DNA of 64,000 nt from Parabacteroides timonensis (GTDB taxonomy: Bacteria; Bacteroidota; Bacteroidia; Bacteroidales; Tannerellaceae): assembly GCF_900128505.1 (NCBI RefSeq), contig NZ_LT669940.1:1150883-1214882 (forward strand), given 5' to 3'. Position numbers and translations under genes: made by a program. The notes beneath the pieces were generated by a model. It searched no databases. It saw nothing but the letters and a program-made list of their open reading frames with translations, and was not told where the DNA came from. Every line of letters begins with the position of its first letter. Position 1 is the stretch's first letter. Below, in pieces: positions 8,018-15,832 of the stretch.

Positions 8018-10336
8018 ATGAGAATACAATCGATTTTTTGCTGTATAAGTTTATCGCTGGCTATGCAATTGAATGCACAAGAACCGATCTGTCTGGATCT
8101 TACTCATCCAATAGAGGAACGAGTGAAGCATTTGATGGATGAAATGACTCTTGAAGAAAAAATAGCACAACTCGATCAATTTGCTGGTTGGAACATCAAA
8201 AGCTATAAAGAAAACTCCGATCTGTTGAACAATTGGGGAGTCGGTTCGTGGGTCGTATCTACCTTGAGTGCTGAAGAATATAATGAACTGCAGGCTCTTT
8301 CCGAAAAAACTCGTTTGAAAATTCCTTTTTTGATCGGATCGGATGCTGCTCACGGATTGGCGCAAATGCCCGGTCGGACAATCTTTCCGACTTCCATATC
8401 GCAGGCTGCTACTTTCAATCCGGAGCTGGTGAATCGTATTGCCATGGCTGCTTCCAAAGAGATTCGGGCATCGGGTGTACATTGGACTTTTGCACCTAGT
8501 ATCGATGTGGTACACGATGCCCGCTGGGGGCGTACCGGTGAGACGTATGGCGAGTGTCCTTTCCTGACTTCAACACTGGTACGTCAGGCCATTCGTGGAT
8601 ATCAAGACCATAAAAATCTTCAAGACAAAGTGGCTGCTTGCGTAAAACATCTTGTAGGAGGAGGACGTTCGATAGGAGGTGTCAATCATGCTACATCAGA
8701 AATATCAGAGCGTATGCTGCGTAGTTTCTTTCTGCCGCCGTTTCAGGCAGCTATCGAAGAGGGTGTAATGACTATCATGCCCGGACACAACGATATCAAC
8801 GGTATTCCTGCACATAGTAATAAGTGGTTGTTAACCGATATTATGCGGGATGAACTGGGTTTTAAAGGCTTTTATGTGACTGATATGAGTGATATCGAAA
8901 ACCTGATCAAGCTCCATCGCACGGCTACCGACCAAAAAGATGCTGTCTGCCAGGGAATGCTTGCCGGACTGGATGTACACATGTATTCTTCATCGACGGA
9001 TGCGTTTATTACTCCGTTGCTGGAGTTGGTGAAGGAAGGTAAAGTGCCGCAAAGTCGTATCGACGAGGCCGTATCAAAAGTGCTGAAAGTAAAATTTGAG
9101 TTAGGATTATTTGAAAACCGGTATGTGAAAACAGGTTTTTCTTATGGTACTCCAGAAGCGCATCAGTTGGCATTGGATGCGGCACGTGAATCGATCATCC
9201 TGTTAAAGAACGCAGATAATCTGTTACCGCTCGATAAGAAGAAGTACAAGAAGATATTAGTGACAGGTCCTAATGCCGACAACCAGTCTATTTTGGGTGA
9301 TTGAACTTTTACTCAGCCTGATGACAATGTGACGACCATTTATGAAGGTATCCGTGAATACGTAGGAACAGATATTGAAGTGGTGTATAGTAATAGCGGA
9401 CGTTTGAAAGGGAAAAAATCGGATGTCTCTGTCAATACTACTGATCCTGATCTGCAAAAATTGTCGTTGCAGGAAGGAGGTGAATTGAACAATTATGCCA
9501 TTGCTGATGCGACCGAAAAGGCACGCTTATGCGACTTGGCTATCATAGCTGTAGGCGGTTACGGGATCCGTTCGGAATGGGGATTGCGTACCTATGGTGA
9601 ATCAGCAGATCGCCCTTCTATCGATTTCTACGGTAAACAGGAGGAACTGGTACGTAGTATTGTGGCTACAGGTACACCTGTCATTGTTGTGATAGTTAAT
9701 GGCAAACCACTTAACAATGAGTGGATCACCAACCATATACCTTCTATTGTGGATGTATGGGAACCGGGAATGTTTGGCGGACGTGCCTTGGCTGAGATCT
9801 TGTTCGGCGAGGTGAATCCATCGGGGCGTTTACCGATCACTATTCCCAGATCGGCAGGTCATGTGCCTCAATATTACTATCAAACGAAATCCCGTTATCT
9901 GACTGGTTATGGATTAGGTTCGTCGCGGGAGGATGATAAACCGGCTTTCCCTTTTGGTTTCGGGTTAAGTTATACGACCTTTGAGTACGGCAAACCGCAG
10001 TTGAATGATACGGTTTTGACGACAGGGCTTCCGTTAGAGGTGACAGTGAATGTAACCAATACGGGAAATCGAGTCGGAGCTGAAACTGTACAATGCTATA
10101 TACAGGATGAAGTATCGAGCGTTGTAACGCCTCTTATGTTGTTGAAAGGTTTTCAGAAGGTTTGGCTCGAACCAGGTGAGACAAAAACGGTGAAAATCAG
10201 TATCCCGTTCAACGAATTTGGTTTATGGAACGAAAATATGAAGTACGTGGTGGAACCTGGGGGCTTTACGATTATGATAGGGAGTTCTTCTGCGGATATT
10301 AAGTATAAAAAGCATATAGAATATCATCACTTGTAA
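8018..10336 (+). pseudogene. GH3 family glycosidase interrupted by an in-frame TGA
   Basis: A secreted GH3 enzyme (beta-glucosidase/beta-xylosidase type) of about 772 residues, broken by one nonsense codon at 9302-9304. Both halves are in the same frame and nothing is missing between them. The codons read GGT GAT TGA ACT, where GH3 relatives have Gly-Asp-Trp, so one G-to-A change (TGG to TGA) explains the break. The first half has a signal peptide (cleavage near LNAQ) and the barrel with its catalytic Asp (about residue 289, in GFYVTDMSD). The second half (reopening at about 9329) has the alpha/beta sandwich, the PFGFGLSYTTFEY motif and a fibronectin-III-like end. The start at 8018 follows the terminator hairpin and begins a proper signal peptide. 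TGA ends other genes here, so recoding is unlikely. A sequencing error cannot be excluded. Confidence 0.85.
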
Positions 10337-10350
10337 AAACTATTGATTAC

Positions 10351-11781
10351 ATGAACTATTATTTAAGAGCCGGTAGCCTGCTTGTGGCGGGATTTCTGGC
10401 CGGATGTCAACTAAGTGAAAAGAAGGTCTCGTCTAATCAAGGTGACAATGTCCTTCCTATTTCCACTCATCGGGCGTTGAACCCGATAGCACCTCCGGGA
10501 GTATATATAGCTGATCCGGAGGTCAGGCAGATGCCAGACGGACGTATCTATGTCTACGGGTCACGTGATGAACCCGGTAATGACTGGTGCTCGAACTCTT
10601 ATCATGTACTTTCTTCTTCTGACCTTGTGAATTGGCATGTGGAGCAATTTTCTTTTGCCACTGAAGGTTTAGGGAAGCAAGTCGATTATACAGACAGGAT
10701 TTTATATGCTCCGGATTGTATCTATAAGGATGGAAAATACTATCTCTACTATTGCCTGGCCGGAGGGGGGGATGATGAAGGCGTTGCCGTCTCTTCTTCT
10801 CCTTACGGTCCGTTCAGAGATGGGAAAAAGATAGAAGGGATAAGTGGTATCGACCCGTCTGTATTCATCGACGATGACGGGCAGGGCTATCTGTTCTGGG
10901 GACAATGGCATGCAAGGGGTGCAAAATTGAGCAAAGATATGCTCTCTATAGAAGGGGCTGTCCATGACAGTCTGCTGACATACAATGCGCATTTTTTCAA
11001 TGAGGGCAGTTCTGTCCGGAAGAGGAACGGCATCTATTATTTGGTATATGGAAGCCATTCCCGGCATGGCAAATCTAACTGTGCGACTTTGGATTATGCG
11101 ACAGCGACATCTCCGTTAGGTCCTTATACGTATAGAGGGGTTATTGTCGATAATTGGGGAAGCGACAGGAAGCTGGTGAATAACCATGGTTGTATAACTG
11201 AAATCAACGGACAATGGTATATCGCTTATCACCGTCCTACCCATGCGACTGCAACCGGAACCATGCGGAAAGCCTGCCTGGAGCCTATCACTTTTAATCC
11301 GGACGGCACGATTCCGGAAGTAGAAATGACCACGCAGGGAATCGGTGGTCCTATCTCTCCTTTTTATCGGATGGATGCGGCGAGAGCCTGTCTGATGTCG
11401 GGAAATGTGATGGTTTCGGTACGTAGACCGGAGAATGATATCCCTGTGGAGTATTTGTCTGCCATTCGTGACGGCGATCATGCTTATTGGAAATATTATG
11501 ATTTTACCGATACGGATGTCAGCCATTTTGTTTGTAAGACATGGAATGAAAACAGGGCAGCAAAAATAGAGATTCGTTTGGATAGTCCGCAAGGCGAGTT
11601 ACTCGGAGTATGCGATATTGCCCCGATGGATGGCCAGGTGGCTTATGCTATACATGAGACAAAAATTAAACCGGTTACAGGAAAACATGCCTTGGTACTG
11701 GTCTTTAAATCGGTCGAACCGGAAATGAAGAAGGCTGATTTAATGAGCCTGGAATGGTTTGTCTTTGAGAAAAGAGAATAG
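10351..11781 (+). CDS. GH43 glycosidase lipoprotein with C-terminal CBM6-like domain
   Basis: A 476-residue lipoprotein (lipobox LVAGFLAGC, Cys19) with a five-bladed GH43 propeller. The three GH43 acidic residues are visible: Asp55 (YIADPEV) as base, Asp168 (GIDPSVF) as modulator and Glu218 (FFNEGSSV) as acid. The last about 120 residues (from HAYWKYYDF) resemble a CBM6-type beta-sandwich, including the typical end ALVLVFKSVE. GH43 enzymes of this shape act on arabinofuranosyl or xylosyl linkages in arabinan, arabinoxylan or related glycans; the exact subfamily cannot be read by eye. It lies 14 bp after the broken GH3 gene, in the same operon, and probably acts at the cell surface or in the periplasm on glycans taken up by the SusC/SusD pair. 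Confidence 0.9.
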   Translation: MNYYLRAGSLLVAGFLAGCQLSEKKVSSNQGDNVLPISTHRALNPIAPPGVYIADPEVRQMPDGRIYVYGSRDEPGNDWCSNSYHVLSSSDLVNWHVEQFSFATEGLGKQVDYTDRILYAPDCIYKDGKYYLYYCLAGGGDDEGVAVSSSPYGPFRDGKKIEGISGIDPSVFIDDDGQGYLFWGQWHARGAKLSKDMLSIEGAVHDSLLTYNAHFFNEGSSVRKRNGIYYLVYGSHSRHGKSNCATLDYATATSPLGPYTYRGVIVDNWGSDRKLVNNHGCITEINGQWYIAYHRPTHATATGTMRKACLEPITFNPDGTIPEVEMTTQGIGGPISPFYRMDAARACLMSGNVMVSVRRPENDIPVEYLSAIRDGDHAYWKYYDFTDTDVSHFVCKTWNENRAAKIEIRLDSPQGELLGVCDIAPMDGQVAYAIHETKIKPVTGKHALVLVFKSVEPEMKKADLMSLEWFVFEKRE

Positions 11782-11805
11782 GGTGAAATTGCAGTTTCAG
11801 ATAAA

Positions 11806-11844
11806 CAGGACTATAGTGTTACCGAAGATAGCATTATAGTCCTG
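11806..11844 (+). terminator. hairpin after the GH43 gene, end of locus 1
   Basis: CAGGACTATAGTG (11806-11818) pairs with CATTATAGTCCTG (11832-11844), 13 bp with one wobble. No clean T-run follows. The 160-bp gap up to the next gene holds nothing else that I can see. Confidence 0.5.
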
Positions 11845-11941
11845 CATGTTTGTATATTATTGTATATGGTAAAAGTTATAACAAAAGTTTTCTAATAAAA
11901 ATCCTTCATTCCTTCATCTGTATATATTATCTTATTTGTAA

Positions 11942-12547
11942 TCATTTGTTTACAGCTGAAGGAAATGAATAAACCCTTGTACTCCTATACCCGTTTTTCT
12001 CCAATTTTCCTTCATCTATCAGCTTCTTCAGATCTTCCAGCGCACGATATTTAGAACAGCCTGTTAGCTCCCGGTAGTCACCGCAAGTGATATAATGATG
12101 TGTGTTCAGATATTCCGTTAGTCGGCGTACCCGTTCATCGAAAGAGGGCAGAACGCCTTTCCCTTCCGGCATACGCTCCAGGGAGATCGATCTTAGTTTG
12201 CTTTTCAGGTATTTGCCACAGCGGAAATTCACATTGCGGAAATGTACTGACTCGCTGCGGATCTCCTTTCTATCCATGACCGGACGCGAAACAAGTGAGA
12301 CGCTGAAAAAGCCGAGGCCGTCCAATTCTACGTTATATCCTTCATCCAGCCGGAAGGCCATCGCATCGGCAATCACCCGCAAAGCCCCCTTGATGTCGGC
12401 TCCCGAAAATCCGGATCGTCCTTCTATATCCCGCATCAATTCCTCTGTACTGATAGTTCCATAAGGTACCACCCGCGGATGCAACGCCTGTTTTTTCTTG
12501 TCTCCCGTAGGGTTCGGATTACGAACCATTCGATATCTTGCACACAT
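11942..12547 (-). CDS. HU/IHF-like DNA-binding protein with C-terminal winged-helix-like tail
   Basis: A 201-residue protein of the Bacteroidetes long-HU type. Residues about 1-125 match the HU-like domain of that group: the start MCARYRMVRNPNPTGDKKK, the segment ISTEELMRDIEGRSGFSGAD, a beta arm around VELDGLGFFSVSL, and SVHFRNVNFR. The last about 60 residues (YLNTHHYITCGDYRELTGCS, YRALEDLKKLIDEGKLEKNG) look like a small winged helix. HU-like proteins bend DNA and shape nucleoid or gene expression. Genes of this kind commonly sit next to VirE/DUF3874 genes in Bacteroides relatives, and here a decayed VirE-type gene lies divergently at 12802. A long palindrome in the shared intergenic region may be its binding or control site. 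Confidence 0.8.
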   Translation of the reverse strand: MCARYRMVRNPNPTGDKKKQALHPRVVPYGTISTEELMRDIEGRSGFSGADIKGALRVIADAMAFRLDEGYNVELDGLGFFSVSLVSRPVMDRKEIRSESVHFRNVNFRCGKYLKSKLRSISLERMPEGKGVLPSFDERVRRLTEYLNTHHYITCGDYRELTGCSKYRALEDLKKLIDEGKLEKNGYRSTRVYSFPSAVNK

Positions 12548-12628
12548 AACTACTATGATTTATGGTTTAACCTACTATCCGGTAATTCCGAAGTGCCTTA
12601 CTTTTTTTTGTTTATCAATTGCCGTACG

Positions 12629-12696
12629 CTTGTTTGACAGCTGACAAACGCTTATTTGATAACTGTCTTACAAGCGTTTGCCAGTTGTCAAACAAG
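12629..12696. repeat. 25-bp imperfect inverted repeat with a third motif copy in the loop
   Basis: Arm 12629-12653 and arm 12672-12696 are inverse complements at 23 of 25 positions, with an 18-base spacer. The core TTTGAYARCTG occurs three times: in each arm and once more inside the spacer area (from 12656). It stands between the divergent HU-like gene and the decayed VirE-type gene, so it is a candidate operator or bidirectional hairpin. Confidence 0.7.
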
Positions 12697-12740
12697 AAGG
12701 AATAACGGACTAAAGATATAAATAATAATTGAGAGAAGCC

Positions 12741-12771
12741 TTGTTTTATATGGCTTTTTTTCTTACTTTTA
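12741..12771 (+). promoter_or_regulatory. probable promoter of the VirE-type gene
   Basis: TTG (12741-12743), 20-base spacer, TACTTTTA (12764-12771), 30 bp before the ATG at 12802. It fits the Bacteroidetes TTG-N19-TAnnTTTG rule except for the last base. Confidence 0.45.
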
Positions 12772-12801
12772 GGCAGAAAGTACACCTTAAATTACAAGCG
12801 A

Positions 12802-13665
12802 ATGAATATCACACTGTACAAAGACGGAAATAAATCCGTTAAGACGCTTTCCTTTAATGATTTAATAGAAACGATGAAAGACCCGGTGGCCGGACGAACG
12901 GTAAAAGAATTTCGGGAAAAACTGGAGGAATATCCTCCGGGTTATCCTTGTCCGGCGTCAGCCAAGCTGCCCAAAATCGTTTTCGGCGCCGAATTGAATA
13001 AGAAAAAAGAGGTTGTGGAAATGAAGGCTTACAACGGGCTTATTCTGTTGGAGATCAATAATCTATCAGGTTATACGGAGGCGGTGGAGATACGGCGGAA
13101 GGCGGCCGGTTCACTGCAAACAATGCTTGCATTTATCGGTTCGAGCCGCAAAAGCGTGAAGATTGTTGTCCCTTTTACGCTGCCGGATGGATCTTTGCCT
13201 TCCAGCCGTGAGTTGGCGGAGTGGTTTCATGCGCATGCCTATCAGCGGGCACTGAATTATTACCGGATGCAACTGCAACGGGAAATTCCCGTCAGTCTTT
13301 TCTGAAATACCTGCTTCAAAAGCCCGAGGTGAATGCCCGTCGTGCCTACAAATCGAGTGTGCGGGCTTTGAAACGGTATGCCGGATTTGTCGGGACTTGT
13401 AACAATATGGATTTGTTATCCGATCCGACCGGCAGCCGGCGTTTCCTGTATGTAGAAATAAATGGTGAGATAAACCGCAGGCATTTTATCGATTATGACC
13501 AGCTGTATGCCCACTGCTGAGATTATGCAACGTATCCGCAAGCGTAGCCACCTGACTTTTAGCAACACAACCATAAATGCTTTCGGCCGCCTATTGCGTC
13601 GCAACAATGTCCCGAACCGGCATACAGAACGAGGATACTTGTATTACGTGAAGGAATATTTTTCT
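12802..13665 (+). pseudogene. decayed VirE-N/BT4734-like + DUF3874 protein
   Basis: The first 167 codons (12802-13305) encode the N-terminal domain of the BT4734/VirE-N type (start MNITLYKDGNKSVKTL, then FHAHAYQRALNYYRMQL) and stop at a TGA. In another frame, from about 13306, comes the C-terminal DUF3874 part (RRAYKSSVRALKRYAGF, then CNNMDLLSDPTGSRRF), which stops at 13518. The terminal segment (LTFSNTTINAFGRLLRRNNV, then HTERGYLYYVKE) continues in a third frame from about 13520. The middle of the family, including the P-loop helicase part, is absent. So the gene has lost several hundred codons and suffered at least two frame breaks. By family knowledge, intact members are primase/helicase-like proteins linked to mobile or variable regions. 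The exact 3' limit is uncertain. Confidence 0.75.
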
Positions 13666-13669
13666 AAAA

Positions 13670-13701
13670 AAGCCATCCTACTCTCACGAGCAGGGTGGCT
13701 T
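13670..13701 (+). terminator. terminator hairpin after the VirE-type remnant
   Basis: AAGCCATCCT (13670-13679) pairs with AGGGTGGCTT (13692-13701) across a 12-base loop, with A-rich and T-containing flanks. It could serve either strand and separates two convergent units. Confidence 0.55.
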
Positions 13702-13737
13702 ATAACTGCTATACAGTTTCAGAAAAAATTATCAATT

Positions 13738-14562
13738 TTACCTCTTAGTTATCTCTTTATATAGTTCACAATGACCGTCAGGAGTAAAGATCCCTTTTCT
13801 TATTAATTCCCTTTCCAGTTTATTTAAAGATAAACGTCCGAAGTTGCGTTGCTCCTTTAGTGCGGCCAGTCCGTTGGTTGAAGTGAATTTCAATAAATCT
13901 TCCAGTGTACATATATCTAATACTTTGAAAATATTGATAGTCCTCATCTCCAGTTTGAGACATTGAGTTAATGGTTTGGATAATAATTTCTTTTGTTTCT
14001 CATAAGGTATTTGGAGAGTTACTTTCTTTTTGGCAGGTTGTTTGATTTCCTCCTTTATCAATAGTGCTTCCAATGAGCGTATCTTTGCTTTCAACTGGTC
14101 GATTTCCATATCTTTTCGAATACGGTTACTGAGGTGGGCCCTGACAAATCCTGACTGGATACTTATATCCGTGATGGCATTCTGAAATATCTGTTTTACT
14201 TCCAGGGAAGTGATACCTAAATGTTTCGCAACTTCTTCGACGCTTAATCTGGTGGCCAATGCATGGAATACTATCTTTTTAAGATCGGAATTAAGTAAGT
14301 TCCTCATTTCCGACACGACCAATAAATACTCGGGTGACAGGCTTTTGAACGCTTCAATAATAAAATCACTTTCTTTATCCTTATTCTCTTCTGGAGGTTG
14401 TTCGTTAGCCGTCGGAATATTTACAGATGAAGATACGACACTGGCTTCTTCCCATGTTGCCGCTTTATGATCTGTGAGTGCATTGCTCAAAAAGGTTGGC
14501 TTCTGGTCGTCGGGGAGGAGAAGTTTTACATAATCACGAATTTTAGTTAACAAGTTTATCAT
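13738..14562 (-). CDS. putative regulator: sigma-region-4-like HTH plus RNA polymerase alpha-CTD-like domain
   Basis: A 274-residue protein without signal peptide or membrane span. Residues about 93-135 (LKKIVFHALATRLSVEEVAK, then HLGITSLEVKQIFQNAI) resemble the helix-turn-helix of sigma region 4. Residues about 150-180 are a charged likely coiled coil. Residues about 196-257 (LKLEMRTINIFKVLDICTLE, DLLKF, then LKEQRNFGRLSLNKLERELI) match the pattern of the RNA polymerase alpha C-terminal domain, with its two helix-hairpin-helix turns and the NFGRxSL signature. I infer a transcription factor that copies two promoter-contacting parts of RNA polymerase. The domain calls are by eye; the target is unknown. 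It lies opposite a decayed VirE-type gene and downstream of a 510-bp leader with complex hairpins. Confidence 0.6.
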   Translation of the reverse strand: MINLLTKIRDYVKLLLPDDQKPTFLSNALTDHKAATWEEASVVSSSVNIPTANEQPPEENKDKESDFIIEAFKSLSPEYLLVVSEMRNLLNSDLKKIVFHALATRLSVEEVAKHLGITSLEVKQIFQNAITDISIQSGFVRAHLSNRIRKDMEIDQLKAKIRSLEALLIKEEIKQPAKKKVTLQIPYEKQKKLLSKPLTQCLKLEMRTINIFKVLDICTLEDLLKFTSTNGLAALKEQRNFGRLSLNKLERELIRKGIFTPDGHCELYKEITKR

Positions 14563-14735
14563 AATACTAGTGTTTTATCTGATATATATTACTGCTATAC
14601 AATAGATACTACCCTATTCTCCCGAACCGGACAGTTGCAGAGTCCCCTCTTCACTATTCCTTTTTACTGATTGTATGATTGTTTAACATATAAATGCGTT
14701 GTAGTAAAAAGTATAGCTTGAAAAGGCATAAAAAA

Positions 14736-14928
14736 ACGTGGTGCTATTGCTACTTTCAGACCTTGTAGGTATCCCGACCTTGACGCACTGATAGTAAGCA
14801 ACAGCCCACGTCATATCATATATAACTTATGTATATACAAACAACATGGGCATTTTGTTGCTACTATCTCAATTACGTCGTGTATGTTGGGATGTTTACA
14901 AGGTACTGAGATAATATTTTAAAATGCC
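14736..14928. repeat. two mutually inverted hairpin elements in a 511-bp non-coding stretch
   Basis: Left hairpin: arms 14736-14759 and 14788-14811, about 20 of 24 positions paired. Right hairpin: arms 14848-14871 and 14907-14928, paired at their outer (GGCATTTT) and inner (TATCTCA) ends. The two hairpins are inverse copies of each other; shared blocks include ACCTTGTA, ATCCC and the GATAGTA/GCAACA run, so the loops are also complementary. Nothing coding is seen in 14563-15073. The element could be a palindromic mobile repeat, a structured leader RNA for the gene at 13738, or a terminator pair. Confidence 0.6.
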
Positions 14929-15073
14929 TTATTCTAAATATTTCTACAGAACAGAACCTAACGCCATAGTTTCTGCACTTTCTGTAATACTGCAAAGATA
15001 GTAGATGCAACGGAATAAACAATAGTTTATGACGAAAAAATGCCTATTGGGCTTAAAAATCATGTGTTCTGTT

Positions 15074-15283
15074 TCAGGATTGTTGTCGCTGTAATTCGAT
15101 TATGATTTCATCTGTAATATATGCATCGCTCATTGTTATTAAAGGATATTCTTTATTGAGTAAAAGGGCATATGCTTTGCTGTTATAAAACAAGTGCAAA
15201 GCTTTGACCGGAGATATTTTCAGTCGTTCGGCCAGTTGCATTACGATACGGCTATATTTATTCCATACTAAAACATCTGTCAT
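15074..15283 (-). CDS. small DUF3791-like protein (downstream member of pair)
   Basis: A 69-residue cytoplasmic protein. It starts MTDVLVWNKYSRIVMQLAER and ends MSDAYITDEIIIELQRQ; the layout (short helical region, YxxL segment, then a D-YI-D-I end) resembles the DUF3791 group of small proteins, but more weakly than its neighbour. The ATG at 15283 is 3 bp after the stop of the upstream gene, and the GGAG at the end of that gene forms a Shine-Dalgarno sequence about 8 bases before it, so translation is coupled. In other Bacteroidetes such proteins often accompany DUF3990, an ADP-ribosyltransferase-like protein, in toxin/antitoxin-like sets; no DUF3990 gene is visible here. Confidence 0.65.
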   Translation of the reverse strand: MTDVLVWNKYSRIVMQLAERLKISPVKALHLFYNSKAYALLLNKEYPLITMSDAYITDEIIIELQRQQS

Positions 15284-15286
15284 CGC

Positions 15287-15535
15287 TTATTCTCCTTTTT
15301 CTTTATAATAACTTTCCCAATTATCAAGGGCTTCTATCAATGTGTCTGCAATATATTCACGACTTTGAGTATGAAGCATATCATATCCTTCGATTAGATA
15401 GCGGGAAATAAGATCGACCTTTTCCAATCGATTATAAAGTGTTGGAGCCGGAATACCTGTCTTTTGTGCTGCGCATTCGATGGCGAAGACCACGAACTCC
15501 ATAATCTTGCTATCTATCTTATTTTTGTCAAACAT
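15287..15535 (-). CDS. DUF3791-like small protein (upstream member of pair)
   Basis: An 82-residue protein with the DUF3791 hallmark end: LISRYLIEGYDMLHTQSREYI followed by a D-T-x-I-E helix. The N-terminal part (KIMEFVVFAIECAAQKTG) is the usual first helix. A strong Shine-Dalgarno sequence AAGGAGG stands just before the ATG, which is unusual in Bacteroidetes, where strong SD sites are rare; the same is seen in its neighbour. This, and the spread of DUF3791 in Firmicutes, suggests transfer. Function is unknown; family context hints at an antitoxin-like or modification-linked role. It overlaps a possible 31-codon ORF upstream. Confidence 0.75.
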   Translation of the reverse strand: MFDKNKIDSKIMEFVVFAIECAAQKTGIPAPTLYNRLEKVDLISRYLIEGYDMLHTQSREYIADTLIEALDNWESYYKEKGE

Positions 15536-15609
15536 ACAGAGCCTCCTTTTCGATATTTCGTTTCATATTCATTCATACGATCACATAACTTTACTAAGGT
15601 CGATTTCAT
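15514..15609 (-). CDS. possible 31-residue ORF at the head of the DUF3791 operon
   Basis: This ORF begins MKSTLVKLCDRMNEYETKYR and overlaps the first codons of the 82-residue gene in another frame. AAGGTGA lies 5 bases before its ATG, a good Shine-Dalgarno site. It contains the SD of the next gene, so it could couple translation. I recognise no family; it may be a leader rather than a functional protein. Confidence 0.35.
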   Translation of the reverse strand: MKSTLVKLCDRMNEYETKYRKGGSVCLTKIR

Positions 15610-15832
15610 AGCAGTCACCTTTTAATGAGGTCAAAGATAACCATAATTTTTTGAAAGGTAGATTACTCTGGTTTGCTAAATTCATACGGATTATATGGCT
15701 TATCTGATAATTATATAGTTTTTTGTGTTTTTGTCAGATAATGACCAAAAACAAACATATATGGAACTGTTATATTCAAGAGATTTATCGGAAATTTGTA
15801 GTTCATAGTTTATAATATCAAACAACGAAACA

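Noticed and set aside
9302..9304. TGA recoded as Trp or selenocysteine in the GH3 gene
   Set aside because: TGA is used as a normal stop in this window (for example at 61713-61715 and 54159-54161 on the minus strand), and GH3 enzymes have no selenocysteine at this place.
14725..14928. Integron attC site or insertion sequence
   Set aside because: No integrase or transposase gene is near, no target duplication is visible at the ends, and attC core triplets could not be identified.
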